Positions 9,721 to 19,611 of a stretch of 64,000 bases of DNA are shown here, piece by piece. Each line of letters begins with the position of its first letter. Position 1 is the first letter of the stretch. The notes under the pieces are model-generated. The model saw nothing but the letters and a program-made list of their open reading frames with translations, made no database searches and was not told the origin of the DNA. The position numbers and the translations under genes were made by a program. Origin of the DNA: Calliphora vicina (lineage: Eukaryota; Arthropoda; Insecta; Diptera; Calliphoridae); NCBI RefSeq assembly GCF_958450345.1, contig NC_088780.1, forward strand, positions 35,859,667 to 35,923,666. Reading direction: 5' to 3'.

Positions 9721-10104
9721 TAAAATTTTAAACAATATATTTTATTGTTATCGCGACACTTTTTTACATTAAACACTATTTTAAAACACATTTTACTTAC
9801 CTTGATCATGTTCAGCTCCAGAAATTACTCCCACACTTAACCAATAACGGTAGTCACATTCCTGAAAGAAAAAAAAAATTACTACACTAGTTACATATTT
9901 AAATTAAGTTTTACTTACCAAAAATTACACCAGAATCTGCAGCATCCTTCGTCTTTTCCTGAAAAGAAAATATAAGAAAAAATTTTAATTATTATCATGT
10001 CCTAATTTGGCTTAAAAATTTTTAAATAAAATTATTAAATTCAATAAATAAATAAAAATTCATTAGTAATTACTTACCTATTGATCACCACCATTGAAAA
10101 ATTT

Positions 10105-10128
10105 ACTACGCATTTACACATGCGTAGT
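10105..10128. other. Perfect 9-bp hairpin followed by a T run
   Basis: ACTACGCAT (10105-10113) and ATGCGTAGT (10120-10128) flank six bases, and a run of T follows. It lies just upstream of the first antisense donor, inside the putative first antisense exon. Role unknown. Confidence 0.6.
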
Positions 10129-10553
10129 TTTTTTTTTATTCCTCCTCCTCCCGTTCCGTTTTTTTTATTAATTTACTTTGTTCATGCTGATCAGTTGAGA
10201 GTTGCCACATGGTAAAAAATTTAATACAGTGTTGTATTTATGAATCGTGGTGAGTAACCGATTAGTGTTACCAGAAGATATTTTTTTATAAATGGGAATT
10301 TGAAAATCCCCAAAATCCCAGAAAATATTTAACATTAGGGTTGTTCATAAATATCAGGCTGCTTATTTTTCCCTCCCATTCTGTATCCATAAATGGATTA
10401 CAGAAATGGTTGGGTTTGTCGTGTGCACCCTGTGGATGTATGAAAAGAGGTTGGCAACGCGAGATGGTGACAAGTGTCAAAGTGATTTTGACAAATAAAA
10501 AAAAATAAGGAAACAGACTAGAAGGATGGACAAAAACAAACAAATTACAGGCG

Positions 10554-10591
10554 CCAGGCAAAGTAGATTGCTGACAATCTATTTTGCCTGG
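10554..10591. other. 17-bp hairpin with 4-base loop
   Basis: Bases 10554-10570 (ccaggcaaagtagattg) pair with 10575-10591 at 16 of 17 positions, the exception being a G-U wobble in sense RNA. It is the strongest hairpin in the 3' region. Role unknown. Confidence 0.7.
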
Positions 10592-10739
10592 AAAAGATGA
10601 AATGTCACCGAGGTGATGAGGTAAAAGTTTACCTTGAGATCGATCTTTTTGGCTGCGGTATTGATTGAGAAGTGGTAAGGTGGCGCACCGATAATAAAAT
10701 AATTAAAACAAATTTTGTGAAATTTTTGTGAATAATTTA

Positions 10740-11110
10740 ATTAACTTTATTTGCATTCAACAAGAAAAAAAAAAAACAAGTTTAAACAAAAAAAAAATTT
10801 AAAATTAAAATTTTAAAATAAAAAGTAAAAACATAAAAACTAAAGCTAAAACATAAAGACTAAAGCTAAAATACAAAATTGTTAATATAAACCTAAATAA
10901 ATCAAGAGAAACTAAGTTAAAACAAAACTAAAAGCTAAATCTAAAAATTAAAATAAAGCTAAACTGAATATATCTAGAAACTAAATTAAAATAAAACTAA
11001 AACAAAAATAAGAATTACAAAAAAAAAAGAACTGAAAAAGAAAACAACTTAACCTAAACTAATTAAAAGCTAAGAATAAAAAGAACTAAAAATTTGAACA
11101 GATAAGAAAA
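10740..11110 (+). repeat. A-rich low-complexity tract
   Basis: Degenerate repeats on aaactaaagctaaaa and similar, with almost no G or C. It contains no coding potential. Confidence 0.7.
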
Positions 11111-11139
11111 ACAATAAATATTAATTTACCTATAAAACC

Positions 11140-11435
11140 GCCACTTTCCGTCAGCCACATCCGCTAAATTCTTCATCTGCCACATATTACCAAGTTCATC
11201 CGCCAATCATCCGCCAATTTCAATTACCTCCTCCCAATTCTATATCCGCCATCATCCTCAAAGGCATCATCTGTCATCTTTTCCGTAAGCCATCCGCCAT
11301 CCTTTTAGTCTGGTCATCCTAGTCTGTCAACATTCATCACCATCTGCAATAGCCAGCCTCATTCACCGAAGTCATCACCCACCTCTGCAATAGTCATCAT
11401 CCATCACATTCATCAGCATATCATCACATCCATCA
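11140..11435 (+). repeat. Pyrimidine-rich catccgcca repeat tract
   Basis: Loose repetition of catc, ccgcca and gtcatc (for example tccgccaatcatccgccaat), sharply different in composition from the A-rich tract before it. The minus strand is thus purine-rich. It looks like a degenerate simple repeat. Confidence 0.6.
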
Positions 11436-12141
11436 GTAACAGGTATCTGTGAATATAATATGAATACGTATACATAATTGTTATATACATACTTATATTT
11501 TTTTTTTCTTGGTCAAAATTAGATTTAAAATTTATTTGAGTTACCTTATTAATTAATTCCGAATGAGATTGAGAAGGAATTGTAGGGTCCAAAAAAAGTG
11601 AGCTCATTTCGTAGGTCCCTTAGTTTTGTTAGGCAGTGTATTGTGCAAAAGGGTTGAATCTCAATAGTAAATTTTAAATCTATTAGGATAACGATAGATA
11701 ACAAAAAAAAAGCTATAAAAAGTATAGTATAACATAAGTGTTTACATAAATATGTATATATATATATAACAGAAAATTACCTGTAATTACCTGATAAATG
11801 TTGCTAAAAGATTAATATATGTACCTATTGTAAATAAAGTTTAGAATCCGATCAATATGATTATATCAATATAATTATAATCAATATTACTATTTAATTA
11901 AAATCTCTATTTTCATTTTACTTGTTGAATTCTTATTTAAAATTAAACTTTATTTGAATTTTATTAATTTATCAATAAAAGAAATGATTAATTTTATAAC
12001 GTATAAATGAAATATTATGAGTGTTGTCATTTAACATGATTGAATAAATTAAATTTTAAGCGGCGGTAAGTAGGGGAAATTTAAGTTGCAGGTATGGTTT
12101 GGGACGTCAAGAAGAGGACGTCATGGCGAGGGTCAAACCTC

Positions 12142-12152
12142 GAGTGGGAGGG
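12142..12152 (+). promoter_or_regulatory. Candidate polypurine tract
   Basis: GAGTGGGAGGG is the most purine-rich run just before the likely 3' LTR. It is nine bases from the TGTG chosen as the LTR start rather than adjacent, so the assignment is uncertain. Confidence 0.35.
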
Positions 12153-12161
12153 CAATACATT

Positions 12162-12422
12162 TGTGTATAGGTATGACCGGTAGGGAGATGCAGCTATTAC
12201 TTCGAGCCCCTATTCATATGACCAACATACAATGCTGGTATGATTTTTTGTGTTAGTGTGTGTCCATGGTCCAGGTTGCCGGCAAGAACCACCCCCATCC
12301 GGCGAGCTTCAGCCGAGCTTAACGCGGGCATACCAGCGCCGCTGGCAATCTGGCCACTCATTGTTTTGTTTTATTTATGTTTGTCTTCCGTACAAACATG
12401 TTACACACCACACCACTTCACA
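12162..12422 (+). repeat. 3' LTR; left boundary uncertain
   Basis: The last 94 bases are certain from identity with 1-94. The start is placed at TGTG (12162) because it mirrors the CACA end and follows a purine tract, giving about 261 bp. A longer LTR starting further left cannot be excluded because the matching part of the 5' LTR is outside the window. Confidence 0.6.
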
Positions 12423-12630
12423 CTCCCATATAATGTCCACTTCCGAAAATCATTTGAATGAGTGTAGATTTCTTAAAAATTTTGGTATTCTAATAAGATT
12501 CAGCACAAATAGGTTTCATATATACAGAAGTCAGGCCACCTAATTTTATTGCGATTGGTACATATGTAAATAGAATGGTGTAGGATATCATATGGTCGGG
12601 CTTGACAGACTATACTTTCTTACTTGTTTA
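12423..12630. repeat. Family-A dispersed repeat, 3' part
   Basis: Matches the end of the family-A copy at 48530-48834: ctcccatataa, tccacttccgaaaat, cacaaat-aggtttcatat, ggtatcata-ggtcgggctt, then cttgttta. The retrotransposon is inserted in it, and its other half should lie just before the window. Confidence 0.75.
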
Positions 12631-13411
12631 TATTAAAAACGAATATAGAAGTAATTTAGGTTAAAAACGTAAAGTTACATTATCCAAATAAGTCCTTTTT
12701 ACTACAGTTAATCTAAACTGCAAATTTTTTTTTTTTTTTTTTTTCATCATTTATTTATTGTATCTTCATTATTTAATGAACTAACAATAAGTGGTTCAAA
12801 TCTTATATCTAATATTATTATTTAATTAGTCCAGCCAGTGCCGGACGAAAAAATTTTGTGTTCTGCAAATAAATTAGTAAAAACTGTGCAAATGATCAAA
12901 AACAATTTTCTTTTAAAATTTCAATAATTTATTTTCCCGTGCATTTAGAAGGGGGAAAAATTAAATTTTTTCAGTTTTTGTAAAAATTTTGACATTAAAT
13001 TAATTTTAAAAGTTGTGGGTTATTTTAACCCCAAGTGCTATTAAGTTTTTATTTCTATTTTTGTGCTTTATGTTATATTTTTCTTAAGTTTCATTAAAAT
13101 CGGCCCAAAAATATATAACATTTCGCTATCTTTTCATGAGAAATTCCAAATATTGAAAAATGTCACTTTTGACCTTCATGATTTAAGGGTTACCATTTTC
13201 CGATTTTAATAAAACTTTCAGACTATATTTAAAATGATCTATGCTATAATATTCTGAATAGGTTTTACTTAAAATGCATAACAGCAAGGAAATTGGCCTC
13301 ATTCGCCAAAACAAGGCCAAAAAATGTTTTTTCTTCAAAAACGCAAAATTTAATTCGCAGGTAAGGAAAAATTATGTTAGGTATTGTTATACTTTTTTCA
13401 TATTTGTATTC
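12631..13411. other. AT-rich intergenic DNA
   Basis: No gene, TIR or clear repeat seen. It contains a T-run near 12727 and short random ORFs only. Confidence 0.5.
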
Positions 13412-13670
13412 CCTATTATATTCTCAAAAAATTTCAATGTGATGATCAAACAATTTTGAAATTTGTTTAACAAAATTTTTAAAAATGTATTTTAATATTT
13501 CTCTAGTGGCCTGGGGAATTTTTAAATAACTTTAATATTTTTTAACCAATTTTTGTCTTTTATATATCATTAGAACGACAATTACGTAGTCATTTCGATT
13601 CTTTTAAATTAAATTGCAAAAGTAAATGTTTAATGTGAAAATTTTTTCAAAAACTGAAAAAATTAATTTT
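13412..13670 (-). repeat. Family-D repeat, next to Helitron helicase relic
   Basis: Similar to 62284-62700: cctattatattctca, aatgatcaaa, tctagtggcctg, ggggaatttttaa, attacgta-acatttcgattctttta. It lies directly after the helicase remnant in its reading direction, so it may be the 3' part of the same Helitron family, of which 62284 would be a non-autonomous piece. Confidence 0.6.
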
Positions 13671-13761
13671 TTACATATGTTTCTACAATACATAGAACAT
13701 TTCAAGTGGGTGGGATGACCTGTTCCTAGAAATTTTTCTTCGTCCATACAATCTTGGATCA

Positions 13762-14045
13762 CTCTAATATACATAGTCTGTGGATTTTTCCAATCGCGAA
13801 CATGCAACATACACCTGTCCATATGAAACACATGGATTTTCTGGATATAATACACTTGCAAAGACTGACCTTGAGCTTTATTAATTGCCATCGCAAATGC
13901 TAGGCGAATGGGAAATCGCTTAAAATCAAATAACATTTCCGAAGTTATCATCGGAATACGTGGCGCCTCGAGGTCGCCACCATTAGATTGTTCATTAATT
14001 TCTTTACTGTAAGTTGAGTGCCATCACAAAATCCTGGTGTTGTAA
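13762..14045 (-). pseudogene. Helitron Pif1-type helicase C-terminus, decayed
   Basis: Reading down the minus strand, one frame gives PGFCDGTQLTVKKLMNN (from about 14037). After a frame change comes APRIPMITSEML and then RLAFAMAINKAQGQSL, the conserved helicase motif of Helitron Rep/Hel proteins. After a further frame change comes VYVACSRLEKSTDYVY followed by a stop, matching the last helicase motif. The order and spacing are those of the C-terminal end of the family. At least two frameshifts and the missing N-terminal nine-tenths make it a relic. Rolling-circle transposition would be the ancestral role. Confidence 0.85.
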
Positions 14046-14289
14046 AGTAATTATTTGCGGTTTAGCCTCCTATAAAGTACAAATAAGCAAACAAACAAAC
14101 ACAAATAAATTTTTATATAAATGGCGGATTTTGAAATCGATGTCTTCCGATCGGGATGAAATTTGCACCAAGGTTAGTCCTATTGGATAGTAATTCAGAC
14201 ACAATTTTTCAAAAAGATCGGTCGAGAACTCTCTGAGAAGGGTCTAAATTTGAAAGCAGGTGTTTTTTCTCATCTATGTAACTTATTAC

Positions 14290-15538
14290 CAGGGCAACCA
14301 AAAATATGCTCTAAAAAAAGTGTTTTATGCGCATAAAATATGCACTTTAAAACGAAAAATATGCTCTCAAAATATAAAAAATATGCACTTAAAAATAGTT
14401 GGTTATTGTTTGATTTCAATGTTTTATTAAAAATAATATAAGAAGTAAATAAAAATTTGTTTAGTATTAGTTGCATAATATTGAAGGAAAAATTTCTCTA
14501 AATGTTTCTATTCTACATAAAGCTTTAAAATCTACTTTTTTATCATTTGAATTATGTTTCCAAATCGCTATAGAGAGCGTTTCTTTTTGTTTGGTAAAAA
14601 ATTGCAGTGGATTTTGGAGCATTTATCATATATGAAGATTAACATATAAATTTGACTTCCAAAATTTAAACAGAATTATCAAAAAACCTAACAATAGGAA
14701 ATGATTTGTTTTCTTTAAAACTGCGGAAAAATAAAAAAAACATTTTTGCATTTTTATTATTGGAACTCAAAATACCATGACATTTCCTATGTTTCTTCCT
14801 TTCTCATCAATTGATTGTTTTTTAATGATTTCCTAATATCTTTGTTACAATTTGTAACAAACGTGATATTTTCGATATTTTTGAACATGATATTTTCGAT
14901 GGATCTTAATATTCTGAACATTTGCTGAAAAGTTGTTTAATTTTACATTAGTGGTAAACTGTTAATGCCCAACCATAACTGTCTCAAGCAACCTTAAGTT
15001 TTTTTTTTAAATGTATCCAACATTTTGTTAAGAAGTTGCCCATTTTCTTTTCTTTTAATTTTTTATGTATTTTTTACTATTTGTTAAATTTTGATATTTG
15101 TGTGTGAATATTTTTAATTTAATTCAAATATGTATATGGAAACTAAGATCCCTTAAGTCAATGAAAATTTAATGAAGATAAGTCGATTATGGGTACTCTA
15201 TTTTTTTTTTAAGTAGCTTAGGCAAATTATTATTGGACCTTAACAAAACTGTAAAATATAGAAATGAAAAATTACTATACAAGCAATAAAATTATATTTA
15301 AAAAACAAAATAATGGAAATAAAGAAAATAAGCAACAAAAATATGCAGTTATGAGTTAAATATGTAAAAATATGCTATAAAATGCAAAATATGCAGTAAA
15401 GAGCAAAATATGCAAAAATATGCACTAACAAATCGATGCCAAAATTTTTATAATTGTCTGAAACGGATAAATATCTAACTCATATGTTTATACGGCGCAC
15501 AGCAAAAAATATGATATTGCATATTTTTGGTTGCCCTG
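14290..15538. mobile_element. Non-autonomous hAT element, 1249 bp
   Basis: The ends are a perfect inverted repeat starting CAGGGCAACCAAAAATATG (14290-14308 and 15520-15538). An 8-bp duplication, cttattac, flanks it at 14282-14289 and 15539-15546. Both ends carry many subterminal copies of aaatatgc, as expected for hAT transposase binding sites. No transposase is present inside; the interior is AT-rich. It must have been moved by a transposase encoded elsewhere. Confidence 0.93.
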
Positions 15539-15977
15539 CTTATTACCTAATGTGTCTCAAATATTTTAGATAGTTATTTCTTCAATCATTAAAAAAAAAA
15601 ATATTACATTTTTTTCAAAATCAACTTTTACTTTTTTGACTTTTTTCAAAATGGGACCTTGTTTTTTTATTTTCTCAAAAGAAAGCTTAGGTCTTTTCCT
15701 TGAAGAGTTTTTTGGTCTTGTGGGATGTGAGTGGGATATCTATCAAAAGAAATGTTTTGTAATTGAAAGCATGAAATTTTTAATTTTTTTTTTGCAAAAT
15801 CAGCGACAATAATGCTCTTAAAGGAAATTCTCTTATTTTTTTTTGCTCAAAAGAAAGTTTAGGACATTTTTTGTCGCTTTTTTTCAAAATGGGAACTTTT
15901 TTAATTTTTTTTTTACTCAAAAGAAAGCTTAAGTCTTTTCCTATAAGAGCTTTTTGGGATGCGAGTGGGATATATAT

Positions 15978-16593
15978 TGTTACGAAATTGTACTTGAATT
16001 CAAATATAACGATTTTAAGGGCTGATTTAAAAGTAGCATAATGCTTTCAAATAACAGTGCTGTAATAGCAAACTGTAACATATCTGTGGGAATTATTAAA
16101 TAAAAGCTTTCAGTTGATTTGATCGTAAGTTGGCAACGCTGTATTCGAATTCGAATATTCAGTTAAAGAACATTGTAGAAAGTACACCACAGATGGCGTA
16201 TGTATTAGTAAGATCTAGAATATTCGAATTTTGACAGTTTAAGAACAATCTAGAGTGCAGATGGCAGTGTTATAAATAGTGGCAGAGGTTGCAGTCGTGA
16301 GTGAGTTTATCAGAGACGCTTTTCTAATAAACATCAACTGAGTGCCTTAAAGTGTGTTGTGTTTTTCAAGTAAATTTGTGTACATTATAAATTGTGTCTG
16401 TATTTCTGAGAATTTACAAACGTGTATAAAAAAAACATTGAGTGACTATTTAATTCTGTTGTTGTTGTACATTTGAATAAATAAAGAGTTGTTACCATTT
16501 TCAAACTACTAAACGGCTTTTATTTGCAATCAAAAGTATCCGGTTTATTTAAAGGAAATAAAACAAACGTTTTGAAAAGGTTAAAACGTAACA
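15978..16593 (+). mobile_element. Solo LTR, family X, copy 1 (616 bp)
   Basis: Begins TGTTACGAAATTG and ends AAAACGTAACA, a 7-bp terminal inverted repeat, flanked by atat on both sides (15974-15977, 16594-16597). A TATA box (tataaata near 16271) and a late aataaa are present. It has a second copy at 44686-45289. Solo LTRs arise by recombination between the two LTRs of a full element. It is unrelated to the LTR of the element at 1-12422. Confidence 0.9.
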
Positions 16594-16800
16594 ATATATA
16601 TCAAAATAAATTTTTTGTAACTCAATATTTTGAAAAAAGGGTCCATTTTGAAAAAAAGTATTTGATTTTGCCAAAAAAAAATTGTATTTCTTGAGTTACA
16701 AAACATTTATTTTCATAGATATCCCACTCAACGACAAAAAAGATCTTAAAGAAAAAGACCTAAGATTTCTTTTGAGCAAAAAATAAAAAAGTGTCCATTT

Positions 16801-18054
16801 CATAGTTACTGTTAATCATACGCAATAACCTATGAATAACTTATTTTCTACTTATTTAATTCGTCAACTCATAATCAGTTATATCATTCATGAAATTTCT
16901 CATAAATAAAATGTTCAGATATATTTAGCTATTTTAAAAGGTATAAAGTTTAATGAGCGCCAAACACCATTCCAATGACAGAATTTCATTAATTCCACGA
17001 GTATGCAGATAGTTATGCAGAGGATTTTAATTAGATTTTCATTAACAAAGTAGGTTGGTGGGTGTATGTTTGGTTTCTTTGTTTAAGCAATGGTGATTTT
17101 ATGTGGCTAACACATTCCAAAAGCTCCGAGGTATTGAATTTGTCTATTCATATTTATGTATGCGTTTATGGATCGAGATGGCGTGTTCCTGTGTTTGCAC
17201 ATGTGTGGGTCAATGAAAATCATAATAATATTTATGATTTTAGTATAAATATGTCTATTAGGATGGCCTTTATTTTGGATGATTTATCCGCTGATAACAG
17301 CAGCCTTAAGAACGACTGCAACAAAGTAGCCCTTTACAAAATTAAACTGGATCCCTCTGGATCTAATGGCCAGAAAAATTGCATTCACTAGGGTATTCAG
17401 GCTAATTGCGATTGGTGCATAAAAACATGTATCAGTATAATCGGAAGTATACAGAATCTCCCAGATAATAGTTACTGCATATTTTGTTTCCTTTTTTAAT
17501 TGTTACCATTTCACTGCGTGATGTTATGTGCATTTCATTATTCAAAGTGTGTTGTATTGAATATCAAAGTAAAAATATTTTCATTAATTCGCGTACGTTG
17601 AAAGTTTTAACAGCCTCAAAATAAAACAAAACACAATATTACCGTAATTAAGTGGCAAAATAAATATGTACTAAAATTAAGATTAAACAAAAAAATTAAA
17701 ATAAAAAATCGTTAAGTGTTTGTTTGTATGTTTAAGAAATATTTTGTTGAGAGTCACGTGAAAATGAATTTATTTAATTTTCACAAACTCACATGAGCCA
17801 CAAACTATAAATACACTCAGAGATTATTTATAGGGGAAAACAAAGTGCGAAAAAATTAATTGTTTGGCAGGGATCGCAGCACAGTGGGACTGATTGCAAG
17901 CACAGTTGCCAAAACATAATTAGGTAAAAGTTGTAGTTTTTTTTTTTAAATGCTAAAATTAATATAAATTAAAGAAATTTGAATAATATTTTTTAATTTT
18001 TCGATAAATAAGAGATCTGTTATTAATTTTTTTTTTAACAAATATTCAATAAGA
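16801..18054. other. AT-rich intergenic DNA
   Basis: No recognisable gene or repeat. A 109-codon plus-strand ORF (17062-17391) has no recognised domain, an odd composition and no splice or promoter context; it may be chance. The middle, 17240-17390, is less AT-rich than its surroundings. Confidence 0.45.
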
Positions 18055-18685
18055 CAGGGCAATAAAGTTGAAAAAATTTTAGAGGCTTTTGAAATCACTA
18101 CACAATTTTGATGTATTGTGCTTCCAGTGGTATAAATATGGTCAAAATTTAAAATTTTATGGAGAAGTTTTTATTTTTTAAATTTTCGTAAAATTGTGCT
18201 TTTTTTAGACATTTATTTCTCCACATAATTTATGATAACTCAAAAAGGCTTAGTCCGATATTATTAAAATAAACTTAGAAAAGTTTAGATTTACATAACC
18301 TTTAATCCGTTTATATATTGCATTTTATTCGGCTCAGCAGTTTCGGAGTTATAATAACAAATTGAGGCAAAAAATATATTTTTTATGTGAAAATTGAAAA
18401 TTTTTTTTGTTTTAAAAAAATCTTGAAAAATCGAAAACGGCAGAAATTGTTCAGGTTTATTTTTTTTATCGCAAACCCACATGTAATAGTAACAAAATGA
18501 GATATTGATTATAAAAATCGATAGATTCTTTTTGAATTTATTCACAATTAAGTGAATTCGCTCATGTTCACAAAATTTTACTTTTTTTGTTTGATATACA
18601 TAAAATTGAGCAGTTAATGTTGTTCTTTCGATTGATTGAATTTTGAAAACATTTTCTCCATGATATGTACAAATTTTCACATATA

Positions 18686-19611
18686 CAGTGACGGACATTA
18701 CAATAGAATCACTATCAATATTTCATTTAAAACTAGGATGATAAGGATTGGTGTGGGCCAGAAAATATAAAGAAGTGGCAAAATGTGTTGTGGACGGACG
18801 AAACGACCATTAATTGAATTGGTAGTGATGATAAGACATGGGTTAGACGTCCAAAAAATGGCAAAAACCAAAAACGTTTAAACATGGTTGGGGAAAGAAA
18901 TATTATTATTTGGGGATGCTTTTCTTGGTATTGCGTTGGTCCAATTTATTGGATTAAAGAAAATATGGATAAGCACTTGTATGTAAATATTTTGGAGAAT
19001 GTTATAAAGCCACATGCAGAATGCAATATGCCCTTAAAATGGCTCTTCCAGCAAGATCATGACCCAAAGCACACGTCAGGTCTTGCCAAAAAATGGTTTT
19101 TAAATAACAAAATTCATGTTATGGAATGGCCGTCTCAATAACCAGACTTAAATCCTATGGAAAATAGTAAAAGACAAACTCTGACCTGAAAAATTTAAAA
19201 ACAAGGAAGAACTTTGGCAGAAAACTCAGGAAATATGGTATGCAATTTCCCGATCTACATGCGAAAGTTTGTTAAATTCAATCGCCAAAAGATTTGATGC
19301 TGTTATTAGAAATAATTGATATTCAACAAAATATTAAGAAAACAACGAATTCTTATGATGATTTTTTATTTTTAATAATTTTAAGACTGATTGATTCTAT
19401 TTGAATGTCGCATATTTTATTTAGTCTTTTAGATTTGACATCGTTTTTAACATAAGAATGTGTTATTTTTTATTTTATTTTTTCTATTTATTGTTTACGT
19501 TATGAGCATTAATATATAATGAACAAATTTTAAATTTTGAAATCAAATTTTGTAGTTTTACCGCTTTAATCGAATTCATATGTAGTGATTCTATTGTATT
19601 GTTCGTCACTG
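18686..19611 (+). mobile_element. Tc1-like element, 926 bp, internally deleted
   Basis: Terminal inverted repeats start CAGTGACGGACATTACAATA (18686) and end in the complement ...TTCGTCACTG (19611), with TA on both sides. The inside carries the C-terminal part of a Tc1 transposase. The family-F copy at 30250-30300 shows the matching uninterrupted site (ttttcacatatatactgcga). Confidence 0.92.
18735..19319 (+). pseudogene. Tc1-type transposase, C-terminal two-thirds
   Basis: The frame gives WTDET (first catalytic Asp of the DDE/D triad), KTWVRRPKN, IIIWGCFSW, GPIYWI, ENMDKHLYVNILENVI, then PLKWLFQQDHDPKHTS with the second catalytic Asp, KWFLNNKIHVMEWPSQ and, after a stop, PDLNPMEN. This is the normal order of a Tc1 transposase of about 340 aa. 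The N-terminal DNA-binding part is missing and several stops break the frame (for example after WPSQ at 19139), so it is inactive. The longest open piece is 18884-19141. Confidence 0.92.

Larger units (their letters stand above)
7756..10078 (-). other. Antisense series of splice donors and acceptors
   Basis: Reading the minus strand, donors and acceptors strictly alternate. Donors (last exon base): 10078 (AATAG|GTAAGTAA), 9919 (TTTTG|GTAAGTAA), 9801 (TCAAG|GTAAGTAA), 8699 (ATTG|GTAAAT, weak), 8282 (AAAAG|GTAAGTA), 7929 (CTCTG|GTAAGC). Acceptors (first exon base): 9958, 9861, 8759, 8355, 8047, 7756, each after a pyrimidine run and CAG. Implied exons are 40, 61, 61, 74 and 119 nt and introns 57-1041 nt. 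Exons at 9861, 8759 and 8355 join in one open frame of about 52 codons, but no start codon for it was found and other joins hit stops, so the unit may be decayed, alternatively spliced or noncoding. Confidence 0.5.
6308..12161 (+). other. 5.9-kb untranslated 3' region of the element
   Basis: There is no sense ORF above 60 codons and nothing like env. It contains repeated hairpin modules, a duplicated 155-bp module, minus-strand splice-site series (7502-10078), a CACTGT repeat tract, two strong hairpins, an A-rich tract and a pyrimidine-rich cat/ccgcc tract; see the separate entries. Such a large post-pol region is unusual for a fly Ty3/gypsy element. Confidence 0.85.
1..12422 (+). mobile_element. 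Ty3/gypsy-type LTR retrotransposon, nearly complete
   Basis: The first 94 bases of the window recur without a difference at 12329-12422, so they are the ends of the two LTRs of one element. Between them lie a lysine-tRNA primer site, gag, and a -1 overlapping pol in the order protease, reverse transcriptase, RNase H, integrase, which is the Ty3/gypsy order. About 5.9 kb after pol has no long sense ORF; no env and no chromodomain are seen. The primer type and large noncoding part recall the Osvaldo/Ulysses group of fly elements, which is inference. Identical LTR ends and open gag and pol suggest a recent insertion. The upstream part of the 5' LTR is outside the window. The 3' flank starts inside a family-A repeat (ctcccatataa, also at 48530), which fixes the 3' end. 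Confidence 0.93.
14100..16800. repeat. Family-E repeat split by two insertions
   Basis: Pieces at 14100-14289, 15539-15977 and 16594-16800 match the family-E copy at 24000-24600 (gatgtcttccgatc, gcaccaaggttag, gagaactctctgag, then tattaccta and poly-T/A arms with cccact). A hAT element and a solo LTR interrupt it. The removed pieces rejoin to a continuous family-E sequence. Confidence 0.75.

Noticed and set aside
10286..10561. 91-codon minus-strand ORF in the retrotransposon 3' region
   Set aside because: No recognisable domain, no splice site at its ends that fits the antisense series, and composition like untranslated sequence; kept only as a possible part of the first antisense exon.
11413..11607. 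64-codon minus-strand ORF near the end of the cat/ccgcc tract
   Set aside because: No motif and partly within low-complexity DNA; chance ORF.
6308..12161. An env gene after pol
   Set aside because: All sense frames are closed by many stops and no fusion-protein-like or transmembrane ORF is present.
13500..13515. ctagtggcctg as the CTRR end of the Helitron
   Set aside because: The similarity between the two family-D copies continues past it on both sides, so it is not the terminus.
17062..17391. 109-codon ORF considered as a gene
   Set aside because: No known domain, no conserved-looking segments, no neighbouring splice or promoter signals; mentioned only in the spacer entry.
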